A stretch of 64,000 nucleotides of DNA from Forficula auricularia (Eukaryota; Arthropoda; Insecta; Dermaptera; Forficulidae). Positions 1-10,612 of the stretch are shown here, piece by piece. The translations under genes and the position numbers were made by a program. The notes below the pieces were generated by a model. That model worked only from the letters and a program-made list of their open reading frames with translations, searched no databases and was not told where the DNA came from. Where the stretch lies: contig JALMQS010000153.1 in the NCBI GenBank assembly GCA_024734495.1, positions 9,697,294-9,761,293 on the forward strand, given 5' to 3'. The first letter of the stretch is position 1; every line of letters begins with the position of its first letter.

Positions 1-2231
1 ATCGTGACTTTACTAATTTTACCTTGAAAAATAAAGTTTATCAATTATAAATTGTTGGTAATTTAAGGTAAGTAATTATAATCAATAATAACAATAATGA
101 AATAATTTATCACGATATTTCAATGGTGAACAATTAATTCTTCACTTGAGGATAATCAAAATTGACGTTAAAATGTTATTGTAAACAATCTATTCAAAAT
201 TGGTTTTAATAATACATTAATTCAATGTAAATAATGAATTATCGATTGGTACAACCCAATTGACTGGAAATTTAAATTTTAATATAAAATAATTTATTCA
301 AATTAATTATCACTATTAAATTAATCAAAACTGTACAGAATGGATTGTTCACTTGAGAAAATAATTAATTGGGAAGTCAGTATTAATAAAAATTAATATT
401 CAAAAGCCCTAATTCCTTCAGTCAAATTTTGACAGGTGAGTTATAATATTTAGTTTTATTTAATTTTTTAAATTTAATATAAATAGTTTTATTATCTAAT
501 AATGTGCAATTTGCAGTCCTTATCAGTTAATTTAATCGGTATGCAATGGTTTAGTTTTAATGCATTTGATTTAACCACTCATTAATGTTGATGACATGGT
601 TTGTTTATTTACATGTTTTTTGACAGTTGTCAAATACTATTTGTTTTGACAGATGTCACTCTCTTCCCTGATTCATTTGACGTCAAATATACTTCCTGAT
701 TACACTTCAATCAGGTGTTTAACTCTTTCAAATTTTCACACAAATCTTAATTTAATTAATTAAATTAAACAATTTCAACCTTTGGTCATAATCATGTATT
801 TCTTATAATATTATTAATTTTAATTTAATATCAATTTTCTCAATAAATGTTATTATTATATTTTGGTAATTTTTCTGCAACAACACATCCGCTAAATAAT
901 AATCGCGATTATTTAATTTAAACGTTTTATGAACAACTGGTATTGGAATACGCTTCAATGCATATTCAATTGATTTAATGATTTATTGTGAAGAGTGGAT
1001 CGGAATTTTGTCTGTGATTTGTGTCACTATTCTCTTGACCACTAGGTAGGTTTTATTGAAATGGAGTTGTCAACTGATTCGGATACTACCGACCCATTTG
1101 GGGACTATACATTTAATATAAGTTAAACTTGGTTTGTTTACTTTTTTTCTAATAGCTCAGTGACAATTCCCAGAATTACGTTCCTCCCGCGGTTTCAATA
1201 TTTTGATCACATGACACAGCGTGGGTCCGCCATCTTTCTTTTAGTATTTTTCAATTACCAGCTAATTTAATTTTAATATTAAAAAATTTGCTTTTAATTC
1301 AAGGTTTTGTTGTTTTTTTTTTCGAATGTTTTATTGCAATCAAATTACTTTGATTTAGTATTTGATTTTAATTTAATTTGATTAATTCCTTATTAAGGTG
1401 ACCGGGATAATTGAAAGTGTTTGCTTTAATTAATTATTCAAACTTAAAGTTAAATATAATTCAATACAAATTTTATAAATTTTTATTTTTAAATTGTTAA
1501 TTTTAAATATTTTAAGTGTTTGAGTTCAAAAGTTTTACGAAATTGAATGGAACATCAAAGAGTTCAATATGACGCCATGCGTTGGCTTTAGCCCGCGTTA
1601 GTTATTAATTCGAACCGGTAGCGAATTATGCTCAATTGTATATTGAAAAAAAAGTACGTAGGGAGTTTGATAATTCAATTGAATGCACTTCAATGTTTTA
1701 CTTAGCTGTTGTCTTCCACAGGTAATTGAACACGTGTCCAAGGACACACGCCGAAGACGCCGGTGTTCGCCGATGTCCGAAATTTGCCGATATTTCTGGC
1801 AAATATTCTTTTCCCTCTGTAGAATCACACTTAACAGGTTCACGGACACATTCACAAACCCTAAATGTAATGAGATTAGGTGGATTCACAAGATTTTTAC
1901 TAACACATGTAATTCACTGGGACTAATACGACTTAGGTGTTATCACTTTGAAGGTCAATATACAAGAGATCGGTCGCTTCCGCTCGGAGGTCGTTTGCCT
2001 CCTAGCTAAGCAGACCTAATTAGTTATTGCGCCACCACGGGAGACACTAATCAATCAACGGTGATTTATCGAGGTCTCTTTGTCTATAGATGTCATTACT
2101 TGTCCTTTCAGGAGTCCATTCAAATTCCTTTTTTATATCACTTTATTTTACTTACATTTTAAACAATTATTTTAACACATATAATATTTAATTTTATACA
2201 CAATTATAAACAAACTGATGGTTTCAGTATT
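1..2231 (-). mobile_element. LTR of a Ty3/Gypsy-type retrotransposon (solo LTR or 5' LTR)
   Basis: The sequence matches the LTR at 59133-61369 almost base for base by eye, with scattered substitutions and small indels. Similarity ends near 2231, where the other copy continues into a polypurine tract and coding DNA but this one runs into unrelated AT-rich sequence. Orientation is taken from the second copy, whose internal region reads on the - strand. It is therefore a solo LTR, or the 5' LTR of an element lying left of the window. Its first few bases are cut off by the window start. Small open frames inside are conserved only because the copies are young. Confidence 0.8.
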
Positions 2232-3109
2232 TAATATATATATAATTATATTCTTTATTATTTATTTTTTATTAAACTCCATATGATAATAACACGAATA
2301 GAATTAAACACACCTTAAAACAAACCACAGAAAAGGCATTATAAAAATATTTCCCAAAAACGCTTTTATTTCAAAACCCACCCTAAAATAATTTTTTTCT
2401 TTAGTACCCAAATTGCATTCATACCCATGACTAAAAATAAATATTACAGGCGCTTAATTTAATTGTGTCAAGTTAAAACCATTGAACTATTCTTTTTAGT
2501 TGTATATGTAAAAAGTGTTTGGAGTTACTAATGAAAAATTTATTTTCTACTTAAAAATACATTTGAAATAAAAAGCGTATTTTAAAAGTTCTATTTTATC
2601 AGACTTTTTACGATTTAATCTTTCAAATTGACCTAATGACATGTTTTTGCCTGTAACAAAGTTATATTTTAAATAAAAATTTTTTCTTCAATTTTGGCAC
2701 ATTGCGCTTAGCAAATAAACGCTGAAATTTGCGTTTTTACCGCTTGACGTTGGAAAGTAAACAGTAAAGAAAATTTGAACTCTTATCATTTTTTCTGAAT
2801 CAACTCAAATATTATAATTATAGAATATTGTATCGCCATCACGCAGAAATACGAGTGCGTGCAAAATATCAAGAAAATATGCTCTGCAAACGTGTCTCAA
2901 AATCATACTAGAGGATTTTACTTAGACAGACAAACAAACAGATGAGAAATCATATTAAGCCAAAGAATGTAATAATGAATAAATGCACATATCCACCAAA
3001 ATATAATAAATAAATCTAACAAAAGCTGCAAGATTAAATCCAAATAGTCATTTATTTATTTATTGAGGCTATATACTAGTAAATTCAAAGAATAAGTAGT
3101 CAGGTTGGT
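2232..3109. other. AT-rich stretch without recognisable gene
   Basis: No coding frame, splice-like exon or repeat with recognisable ends was seen here. Confidence 0.5.
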
Positions 3110-3610
3110 CGGTGTCTTCAATATTTGAGGGGTACCGCGACATTTCAACTAACAAAATATCACGACAAAAATATCCCCGAAAATATCCCCCCGACAAAAT
3201 ATCCCAAGGACAAAATATCCCCGAACATAATATCTTCTGACTAAATAGCCGGCTGGTTCGGTTTTCAATGTGTGTTTGATTAGAAAAAAAATGGGAGCCC
3301 GAAACACACCCCGCCCGGACTAAACTTTCGGAGGTTCGGTTAATATATATTAACCGAATCAGATCGATACATTACTCATAAGATTCATGGGGGAAGGGTT
3401 ATTTTGTCATGAGATATTTTGTCTGAAGGATATTTTGTCGGGGGATATTTTGTCGGGGGATATTTTGTCGGGGGATATTTTGTCGGGGAATATTTTGTCG
3501 GGGATGTTTTGTCGGGGGGCTGAAATGTCGCGGAATCATATTTGAGGCGGGAGAGGCGAGTTCAAGCCTCGTTCATGGCTAAAAAATTTGACCGGCTATA
3601 ACATGGCTCC
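3110..3610 (+). mobile_element. tRNA-derived SINE remnant split by a foldback MITE
   Basis: The flanks of the MITE at 3131-3537 join into a tRNA-like stretch with GGTTGGTCGGTGTCTTCA on the left and a B-box-like GAGTTCAAGCC on the right. The same tRNA-like arrangement occurs in the SINE at 22841-23062. Ends are not defined. Confidence 0.45.
3131..3537. mobile_element. Foldback MITE with tandem repeats in both arms
   Basis: The ends are inverted: GGTACCGCGACATTTCA on the left and, read in reverse complement, GATTCCGCGACATTTCA on the right. The element is flanked by a direct 10-bp target duplication ATATTTGAGG (3121-3130 and 3538-3547). The left arm carries several copies of a GACAAAATATCCCC motif and the right arm carries its complement GGGGATATTTTGTC at least five times in tandem. 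No coding capacity is seen. The 9-10 bp duplication fits a Mutator-like or similar superfamily, but this is inference. Confidence 0.85.
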
Positions 3611-5100
3611 TGGATTAGCGCTAACATTTTAACACCTTATCTAAACGGCCTATATATGCGATGCCAAAAAGATTAGAAGGACTGAATATAAGGGGTGCAA
3701 ATACACTATTAGAGTAACTCTAGGTAGAGGAAAGTGTCCGCTAATCAGATTTTTTTTTTAATGCAATCGATTAAAGGCGGCCACAAGTGCAGCTTAGTTC
3801 AATTGTTTTGGAAATAAGTGGCGTTTATGCCACCCCTACTTCATTCTGATTAGAGAACAGTTCTTTCTAGTTAGATTTTCCTAAGGTACACTATACAGGC
3901 ACCTTAAGAAACGGATATTTTCTTCTCGAAATAAATAAATTCAATTTGGATTCTCATAGTAAAATACTATCAAATTTATTTAATTTCTATTAGACTAAAT
4001 ATGATACAAGAAACCATCAAAATGAATAAAAATATCCAGATTAAAATGTAAAACACACTCTTTGATTTATTCATTTAGGTATTAGATAATAAGTAAAAAT
4101 GTTTCGAATTTTAGAACCGACACCAAATTCTTAAAGATCATTTAGGTATTGTTTATAAATTAACACTGCTATTCTAGGCAAAATATACTATTCTTGGATA
4201 TCCCATTTAAAATTTATTATTATATTATCAGATTAGCGATTATATTTTATTGAAATTCATCCCCATATAAATTCTAATTGCATTCCATATAACTAGATCG
4301 ATTTGAAACTTTTTACAAGTCCCGATTCACCCTAATAACTTCTGTTGGAGTTTAAAGGCTGTTACCCTGGCAATTTCTTACTCTTCGAGAATTTTAAGAT
4401 ATGCATATTATAATATAAGCAAAATCAAAGCGATTAATTTTATTCATCAACTTTTTGAAAATAAAATATCTCTATGATTTCTTTATTATCTGAAAATTAT
4501 TTTAATATAGAATTTTTTTATAAAGGCAAAGAAGCTTTTAAGAATCTTATTCTTTAAAAAGATTGTTCATAAAAAAATTGAAAAAATGCTTTTAGTAAAT
4601 TATCCACATAATGAGGCGCTCAAGGCCAAAATGGATCACGTCCGAAAATCATAAAACCGAGTTAAATGATGTTAAAGTTAATTGACTTTGCTCGGTTCAA
4701 TGATCCCGCTGTTCCGCTTCCGTGTCTCAGAGATAAAACCTCTGAGGCGAACCAGGTTTCGGTGACTTCCGAACCAGTACCTATAATATATGCCGTAGTG
4801 TTTATGGGGCCCTCCACTCACTGAAGCGACTCTCATATCTGCATATATAATCTTCGCTCAATTTAAGCAAGAGTTTATTAGCACCCCTTTTCCAGTACTG
4901 CGACATAATCTTTTCGAAATCCCTCGACAGTAAATCAGGCAAAAGACTAGAAATAGCTTTAATTCATGCACCCGCTATGTCTTAAATCAAAAACCACGTA
5001 GCCATCTTTCGGACCAGGATAAAAAACTCATCTTAAACACAGATCTTTCTAAATTTTACGCTTGGCAGTGTTGTGTGATTATTTATAAGCTATTAAATTC
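3611..5100. other. AT-rich stretch without recognisable gene
   Basis: No gene or bounded element was recognised. A short GC-richer patch near 4610-4820 has no identifiable coding frame. Confidence 0.4.
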
Positions 5101-5377
5101 CTGAAAAATTCATTTTCCCGTCTTACTTAGAAAACATTGTCGTCGGTCGCTCCACCAGGGAAGACAACTCTAGTGCAGGTGCACTGTAAAATTAAACACT
5201 ACTTTCATTCCTTCAAATTGGTAAGATTCACAAGCTTTGGAATGAACTTCCATCCAAAATTCCATGCAAACCCGACTCTTGGTGCTCTCCAGGTCTTCGT
5301 TCTTTATGGATCACAATAACTGATACTCCTTACTCTTATTTCAAATTGAAAGTTTTGCCGAGGAAGTAGCAGAATTT

Positions 5378-5524
5378 TTATATATTGAAGGAGACAATAA
5401 AGAGTGTGTCTTCTGCTGGAATTATAAATTTTACATTTATTTATAACAAGACTATAGTTTCGTTATAAATAAATAAAATTTGCAATTCCAGCAGAAGAAC
5501 ACTCATTTATTTTCTCCTTCAATA
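5378..5524. repeat. ~145-bp palindrome with half of a Penelope-type hammerhead core
   Basis: Two arms of about 65 bp are inverted copies, both containing the TTCTGCTGGAATT / AATTCCAGCAGAA segment. The centre reads AAGACTATAGTTTCG. Its complement CGAAACTATAGTCTT equals the 3' half of the hammerhead-like motifs at 45.7 and 55.7 kb, but the 5' half (CTGATGA) is absent. The palindrome sits in a region that ends in a TAAATAAATAAATAAA tail near 5690-5710, which may be the 3' end of a decayed LINE. Confidence 0.65.
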
Positions 5525-6076
5525 CCTCTTATTTCCTTTATGTCTTCTAATCTTTCTCTACTTTTTTTCTCTTCTTCCCCCATAAAATTTGTGTATTGGT
5601 GAACTCTTTTTGCAAATTTGTAAAAAATATTGTTGCTAAATTGTATAAACACTAGGTGGGACCTAAGGTCCTATGTTTGTATACTTTGTTAAATAAATAA
5701 ATAAAATAAAATATTTGGCCAATGGCCATGTCACCCACGTGATAAAATAATGCTTTCCGACTGGTTGGCCACTTCCCGGTCTAAGTAGCCAGACCTTTTT
5801 TTAGAAACATGCCCTATCTTTTAAATCAAGCAAGCATGCTAGTAAGACAGTCCGAGTGACGTCATTTCGACCCCTCCATGCCTCCTAATTTACAGTTTGT
5901 CGAACAAGCAAGGAGCAAGTAAGAGAAAAAGCTCCGTGTGAACCGGCCTTAAGATCGTTCGGTCGTGCTTGCCAGAAAATTCTTTATTTTATTTTTCGTG
6001 TACATTTAAAGTAATAGGTAAGAATCTCAAAGTATTTAAAATTTAAGTTTATGGAAAATGAATAAGATAAACCAAC
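5525..6076. other. Possible LINE 3' tail, then non-coding DNA
   Basis: TAAATAAATAAATAAA at about 5690-5710 resembles a LINE tail. The fragment upstream at 5218-5320 reads KLWNELPSKI in one frame, weakly like a LINE C-terminus. Nothing else was recognised. Confidence 0.3.
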
Positions 6077-6447
6077 CTGATTCTATTGCTTCTCTTTCAC
6101 GGTTCATTGCATCTCTTTTCATTAACGGTGATATAAAAAAATTTGAAAATCGATCCAATCCTTGAAGAAGGTGTTTTTCATGGCATTCGAAATAAAATGT
6201 TGTGGTGTCCAAATCCGTACTAGCATTATCATACCCACCTCGACGCTGTAGAATAAGATTTGTTAATAATATCCCACTTGATAGAAATATAATAGAAATA
6301 AACCCACCATTATGAATGAATCAAAATCATTTTCTTTTTGATACTTTGAGATCCCATAAAAACCATATGTTCTAAAAAGTGAGCCATTCCAGGAATTTCA
6401 GGAGGATCACTAAAGCTTCCGACACCAACACAAAGTCCACAAGCAGC
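6077..6447 (-). pseudogene. Nardilysin-like M16 metallopeptidase, two exons, one frameshift
   Basis: Exon 6447-6308 begins after a TTTCAG acceptor and encodes VGVGSFSDPPEIPGMAHFLE plus HMVFMGS, including the M16 zinc motif HFLEH. A 62-bp intron with GT..AG ends follows. Exon 6245-6077 encodes GGYDNASTDLDTTTFYFE and later LDRFSNFFISPLM and REREAIES, ending at a GTTGGT donor. The DNAST and REREA segments fit nardilysin better than insulin-degrading enzyme. Exon 1 is 140 nt where 141 nt would keep both splice phases at zero; the base is missing just after MGS, so the end of the exon (KYQKENDFDSFIM) is in another frame. Neighbouring exons were not found, and a Helitron begins 78 bp upstream of the first exon. 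It is either a dying gene fragment or an intact gene with one assembly error. Confidence 0.8.
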
Positions 6448-7239
6448 CTGAAATTAATAATAATTAAATTAAAATTAAAATTTAATAAATAGAATTATTA
6501 ATAAGATAATCATATATATATATATCTATATAATAAAAATGAATTCTTTTTCTTTGTAAGCGCGGATCTCTCAAATGCCTGGACCGATTTGGCTAATTTT
6601 TTTTTTAAATGTTCGTAATAGTCCAATTCAGGTTAATACGTAAAAAAAAATTGGAAAAGTTGCCCGGAAAATTGGAAAATTCACGAAATACTAAAACAAA
6701 ATGGGTTTAGCCAACCTAGCTTGCCAAACAATAAAATAACTAAACTAGCAAACTAACTTTGTGTTGGCAGCCCTATCTGTCACATTTTTGAGATGTCATT
6801 TATTTTTAATAGCATAGAGAAAAGAGATCTAACCACATTATCGTTGAAGAGGAATTTAATAATGCAACACAGATTTAAAAACTATCTATTTTTTTAAAGT
6901 ACATTTAAAAACAAAAATTAAAAAAATAAACTCCAACGGATCGTTGTTAAACTTTATCCAATGTACTATCTTATTCTAAAATAAAGTACTTTAAAATATA
7001 ATTTTACAAAAAACTATATATGACCTTTTTTGTGGTCCTCAAGGTACTTAATTACAATGAATTTTAAATCCCACAAATATTAATTTGACAATTTAATTGA
7101 CGAACTCAAAAATTGTTATTTAATTAAATAAACTGCAACGGATCGTTGCTAAACTTTATCCAAATTCATTTGAAATATTAATATGTTTATTCCTTCATTA
7201 TTAATCAGATATCACTTGCTATTTGCAGTTCATGTTAAC

Positions 7240-7515
7240 CATGCGCAAATCCAGGGGCGATGGGGCGACCGCCCCCCCCCCCCAAAGCATTGGAGATCAA
7301 CAATTTTTATATGTTTATTTAATCTTTTTTTGTTATATAACATTAAATTTTAAAATTGAAGAAAATAAAGTTCTATGTGGGGGGCGTCTCTGGCCGCCCC
7401 CCCACCCCCCGCTTGGACAATTCGACTGCGACACACTTCCGAGATCAAAAGTAGATCTTATATACCGGCGACCGCCCCCCCCCCCCCCCAAATCAGAGGT
7501 CTGGATCCGCGCCTG
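7240..7515. mobile_element. hAT-like MITE
   Basis: The ends are CATGCGCAAATCCAG and, reversed, CAGGCGCGGATCCAG, a 15-bp inverted repeat with hAT-like CA..G ends. An 8-bp target duplication flanks it with one mismatch: ATGTTAAC at 7232-7239 and ATGTTGAC at 7516-7523. The interior has long C runs and no gene. Without it the host repeat reads continuously as in the copies near 19.8 and 41.7 kb. Confidence 0.85.
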
Positions 7516-7523
7516 ATGTTGAC

Positions 7524-7910
7524 TTTATTTCAAAAATAATGATCGATTCTCATTTAACAGTCGAGGAATAACCATTCTACATTCGATTTTTGACGTTTCG
7601 GTTTTTATTGGTAGCCATTGGTGAAGACATGGAGGAATCGACTTAAAATCAAAAATACCAATCGATTCTTATCTAATACTTGAGGAATAACAATTCTACA
7701 TTAGATTTTTGACCCTTCGATTATTATTGGTAACCATTGCTGAAGACATGGAGGAATCGACTTAAAATCAAAAATAACGATCGATTCTTATCTAATAGTA
7801 GAGGAATAACCTTATTGCATTCCATTTTTGATGTTTTGACTATTAATGGCAAGCTCTACTGAAAACGTGGAAAAATCGACTTAAAATCAATAAGACTAAA
7901 TTCTTTTATG
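7524..7910 (-). repeat. ~117-bp tandem repeat, three units
   Basis: Each unit contains the complement of CTTCAGCAATGGTTACCAAT, a GAAACGTCAAAAAT-like segment and a TTCCTCAAGTATTAGATGAG-like segment. The same unit forms arrays at 12.5, 19.8-21.0 and 41.7-42.4 kb. Confidence 0.8.
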
Positions 7911-8368
7911 ATAAACAACTCAAGCTTGAGAATAAGAGAATTTTTTATAAATAGAGATTTTTAATACATTTTAAATATTTGTTTCATCTTATTTGTTATG
8001 AGTGTATATTGCAGTTAAATAGAATCACAAATTATGTCTATTTAAGACTTTATAATAAAACAATTATATTTATTCTCTGTTACTAATAAAACATCAATAA
8101 AGCAGCCACGTGGGGGTCCAGGGGGCGAAGCCCCCTGGCTAGCAAAAAGGCCCGCCGAAGGCGGGCCTTGAAGCTAGTATATAAATAAAAATGCTGTTTT
8201 TAAAGGATTCAATCATTTTTATTTAAAATAATAATTTAATAAAGAATTTCATTTTTATTTTATATAAATTGGTATTCGTATTGTGCATGCTAAAATTTAT
8301 TGAAACTTCTTTAGAGACATATCTGTTTGAAATTTTTTGTTACAATAAAGGGGAAATAATAAGAGACA

Positions 8369-8642
8369 GAGGAGACTGTGGGTCAGTGGGTAGAGTGCTG
8401 GCTCGCTAACTCGAAGATCGCTGGTTCGAGACCGAGTCTCGGCAGATAGATATCCTCCTCTTGGAAAGTAATGGCAACCTACCAAGAGTATAATTGCCTA
8501 GTAAGCTCTCCAAATTAGCCGTTCGGAACCGGCGTTAAAAAGTAGGTCCCGTATATCTGTGTAAAACAACTAAACACACTGAGCACAGGTATATGTGGAG
8601 AGGAGCCGACACCCGTTTCGGGTATGGCACTCGAAGAAGAAG
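8369..8642 (+). mobile_element. tRNA-derived SINE with perfect target duplication
   Basis: An A-box-like GTCAGTGGGTAGAGTGC and a B-box GGTTCGAGACC (8423-8433) are spaced as in a tRNA gene. A core GGAAAGTAATGGCAACC follows, and the 3' end is TATGGCACTCGAAGAAGAAG. It is flanked by the 11-bp duplication AATAAGAGACA (8358-8368 and 8643-8653). The 3' end is shared with the SINE at 22841-23062. Confidence 0.88.
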
Positions 8643-8769
8643 AATAAGAGACAAGCTTAAGTCCCAGAAAGGAACAATGTGTTGGGTATCTAGATTAAAA
8701 ATCGACAACTCTGTTACTTTCAGTAAATTAAATATTTTAATTTTAAGTAATAAGTAATTATTCTGAGTG

Positions 8770-8935
8770 TTTATTTGTTCATTGAATAAGTAATAAGTAC
8801 CTGGAGCCACCGAGCGATGCACGGTAACCCCTGACCCCCCCCCCTCCCGAAACCACACACACCTCGGCCCCACCAATGCACCCCACCTTCTACACCTCCC
8901 ACTTCCACCTCACCCCGCACCCACTTTTTGCATTT
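8770..8935 (-). mobile_element. Helitron/Helentron-type 3' end fragment
   Basis: Read on the - strand, a purine-rich segment leads to ACCGTGCATCGCTCGGTGGC, an imperfect hairpin near the end. The equivalent end at 43091-43285 has the perfect hairpin CCGAGCATCGCTCGG. The 5' part of this copy is not recognised. Confidence 0.5.
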
Positions 8936-10012
8936 CAAGCTTTCTAATGGTCCACATATATATTATGTGTATATTTGTTTACTCGTACACCAATTTGCCC
9001 ACATTCGTTCATATTGATAAACATTATAAAAAATAAATAGGAAAAAATAATAATAAAATAATCGTATAGGATCTGAAATAAAAACATAAAATTAAATAAG
9101 ATTTGTTTCCAAGTTATATAAAAAAAAGTCACTTGAACCACTGTATTTGTAAACACACCTGTTTTGTTATGATTTAGACACATGTTAATTAAAAACAAAC
9201 AAAAAATTCCTAATTTTAATATAATATATTAATATTTGCTATAACCTATTAGTGGGTTTTAAAATTAAAAAACCAATTAATAAATAAAACATAATTGAAA
9301 AAAATGTAAACAAACTTTTTTATTGAGATTTTCATCGATCAATAATTACTTTAAATAAGAAAAGATCAATTAAGATTAAATTTGTCGAGGTCCAGACCTA
9401 GCCAGATCGCTTTTTCATCCTCAAAACTTGTTAATAGAATTTGTTTCTTCAAAATCGGTAAAGCCGTTTCCAAAATGGAACAATAGATAAATAATAAAAT
9501 TTTAATTGATTGATTGATTGGCTTCCTCGTGAGATTCGTTGAGACAGGGAAAAGAATAAGGAAGGCGTGTCCGATTCCAGGCAAGGGCCCCTCAACTTTT
9601 ACCACAAATTCACACGCAAGGTCATTTGCTAATCAAGTCATAAAATAAAACACGTGTGTATCTCACTAAGATCCGAATAAACAAAGCAATTTTTAATAAC
9701 TTAATTATTTAATTTAGAAAGTGAGAAGAAAAATTGAAAACTTAAGAAAAAAAAAAACTAATTTCTTCAAATTTAGAAATTTAGCAATATTTTTTTACCA
9801 AAAGAAGCTAAAACTTGGCACAATGACAGGTCCAGTGGCATGGAGAGTGGTGCCGCCTATAGCAGCGCGGAATATTAATTTAAATATTAAGAAAATAAAA
9901 AATTAATTATAGATAAAAAAATGGACTGTAAGTAGGTTTATTATAATTTAATATAAATTTTGGATTATAAAATTTGAATTTGAAATTGAATACAAGTGAT
10001 GTTAGGAGTAAC
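8936..10012. other. AT-rich stretch without recognisable gene
   Basis: Several open frames of 60-85 codons occur but none resembles a known family or has splice or repeat context. Confidence 0.4.
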
Positions 10013-10612
10013 TTTTTTTTTTTTTTATAATGATATTGATACAAGAAGAAGTTGCACCAAGAAGGTACAACCTCTGAAGTCCGTGGTGGACCCTTGTAAC
10101 GTGAAGATAAGGGGAGATTTAGGGATTGGGTAGAGGTCGAAGGTATCTGTGGATGCTGGTCTTGAAAGTTTGAAGGTTATAAGTAGCTGGAAAGACGGTC
10201 GGGGGAAGAGAATTCCAGTCTCTAGATGTCATAGGGATAAATGAATTGGCGAATGCGTTTGTTCGATTAGTATCTAGTTTAAGCGCGTAGGGGTGTTGAA
10301 TTTTAGAAAATCGTGTATTTCGGGCAAATGAGGCCTTTGGTGGGATTATCGATTTTATTTCGTCAGAACAAAAGCCATGGTAATATCTATAAAAAAGGGA
10401 TAGGGCGGAGACAGATCTACGATGGGCTAGGGAGTCGAGAGTGTCAGTTAATGTAGGATCGCCTATCAGTCTTATAGCTCGCCTCTGAATTGCATCTAAG
10501 GTATTAAGAGAATACTTGGAGGCTCCTCTCCACAAATGCGAGCAATATTCAAGACAGGGGCGAATTTGAGCCTTGTATAATATAAGGAGTTGAGTGGGGG
10601 TGAACTTAAAAC
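10013..10612 (-). mobile_element. 5'-truncated Jockey-type LINE fragment with A-tail
   Basis: A T-run at 10013-10026 is the poly(A) tail of an element read on the - strand. Upstream of it lie a short 3' UTR and the C-terminal end of the reverse-transcriptase ORF. Related fragments lie at 39488-39784 and 51464-51765. The junction at about 10612 is a 5' truncation. Confidence 0.8.
10119..10600 (-). pseudogene. Jockey-type ORF2 C-terminal region
   Basis: The frame is open from the truncation to the stop and encodes the region after the RT domain: CLEYCSHLWRGASKYSLNTL, DAIQRRAIRLIGDPTLTDTL, LSLFYRYYHGFCSDEI and SRDWNSLPPTVFPATYNLQT. RFK..I.RYL-type endings are usual at the C-terminus of Jockey/CR1-group ORF2. 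Endonuclease and RT catalytic domains are missing, so this copy cannot be functional. Confidence 0.8.

Larger units (their letters stand above)
6525..8177 (+). mobile_element. Non-autonomous Helitron with canonical ends
   Basis: The 5' end is TCTATATAATAAAAATGAAT directly after an A. The 3' end has two GC-rich hairpins (GGGGGCGAAGCCCCC and GCCCGCCGAAGGCGGGC) followed after about ten bases by CTAG and a T. This matches the family rule A^TC...CTRR^T with a 3' hairpin and no target duplication. No Rep/helicase gene is present, so it is non-autonomous. Inside lie two copies of the AACNGCAACGGATCGTTG segment (near 6940 and 7131), a hAT-type MITE and three inverted-orientation units of the ~117-bp repeat. 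Confidence 0.85.

Noticed and set aside
1598..2009. Small open frames present in both LTR copies as possible conserved genes
   Set aside because: They are identical only because the two LTRs are recent copies; overlapping frames on both strands are equally preserved and no known domain is present.
5137..5319. 60-codon frame as a possible P450 or peptidase exon
   Set aside because: No motif of either family; one alternative frame weakly resembles a LINE C-terminus instead.
7223..7516. Open frame rich in proline
   Set aside because: It translates the C-runs of a hAT-like MITE and crosses its boundary.
8382..8440. Possible functional tRNA gene
   Set aside because: A and B boxes belong to a SINE with target duplication and no intact cloverleaf. 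The same applies at 18.5, 22.9 and 48.6 kb.
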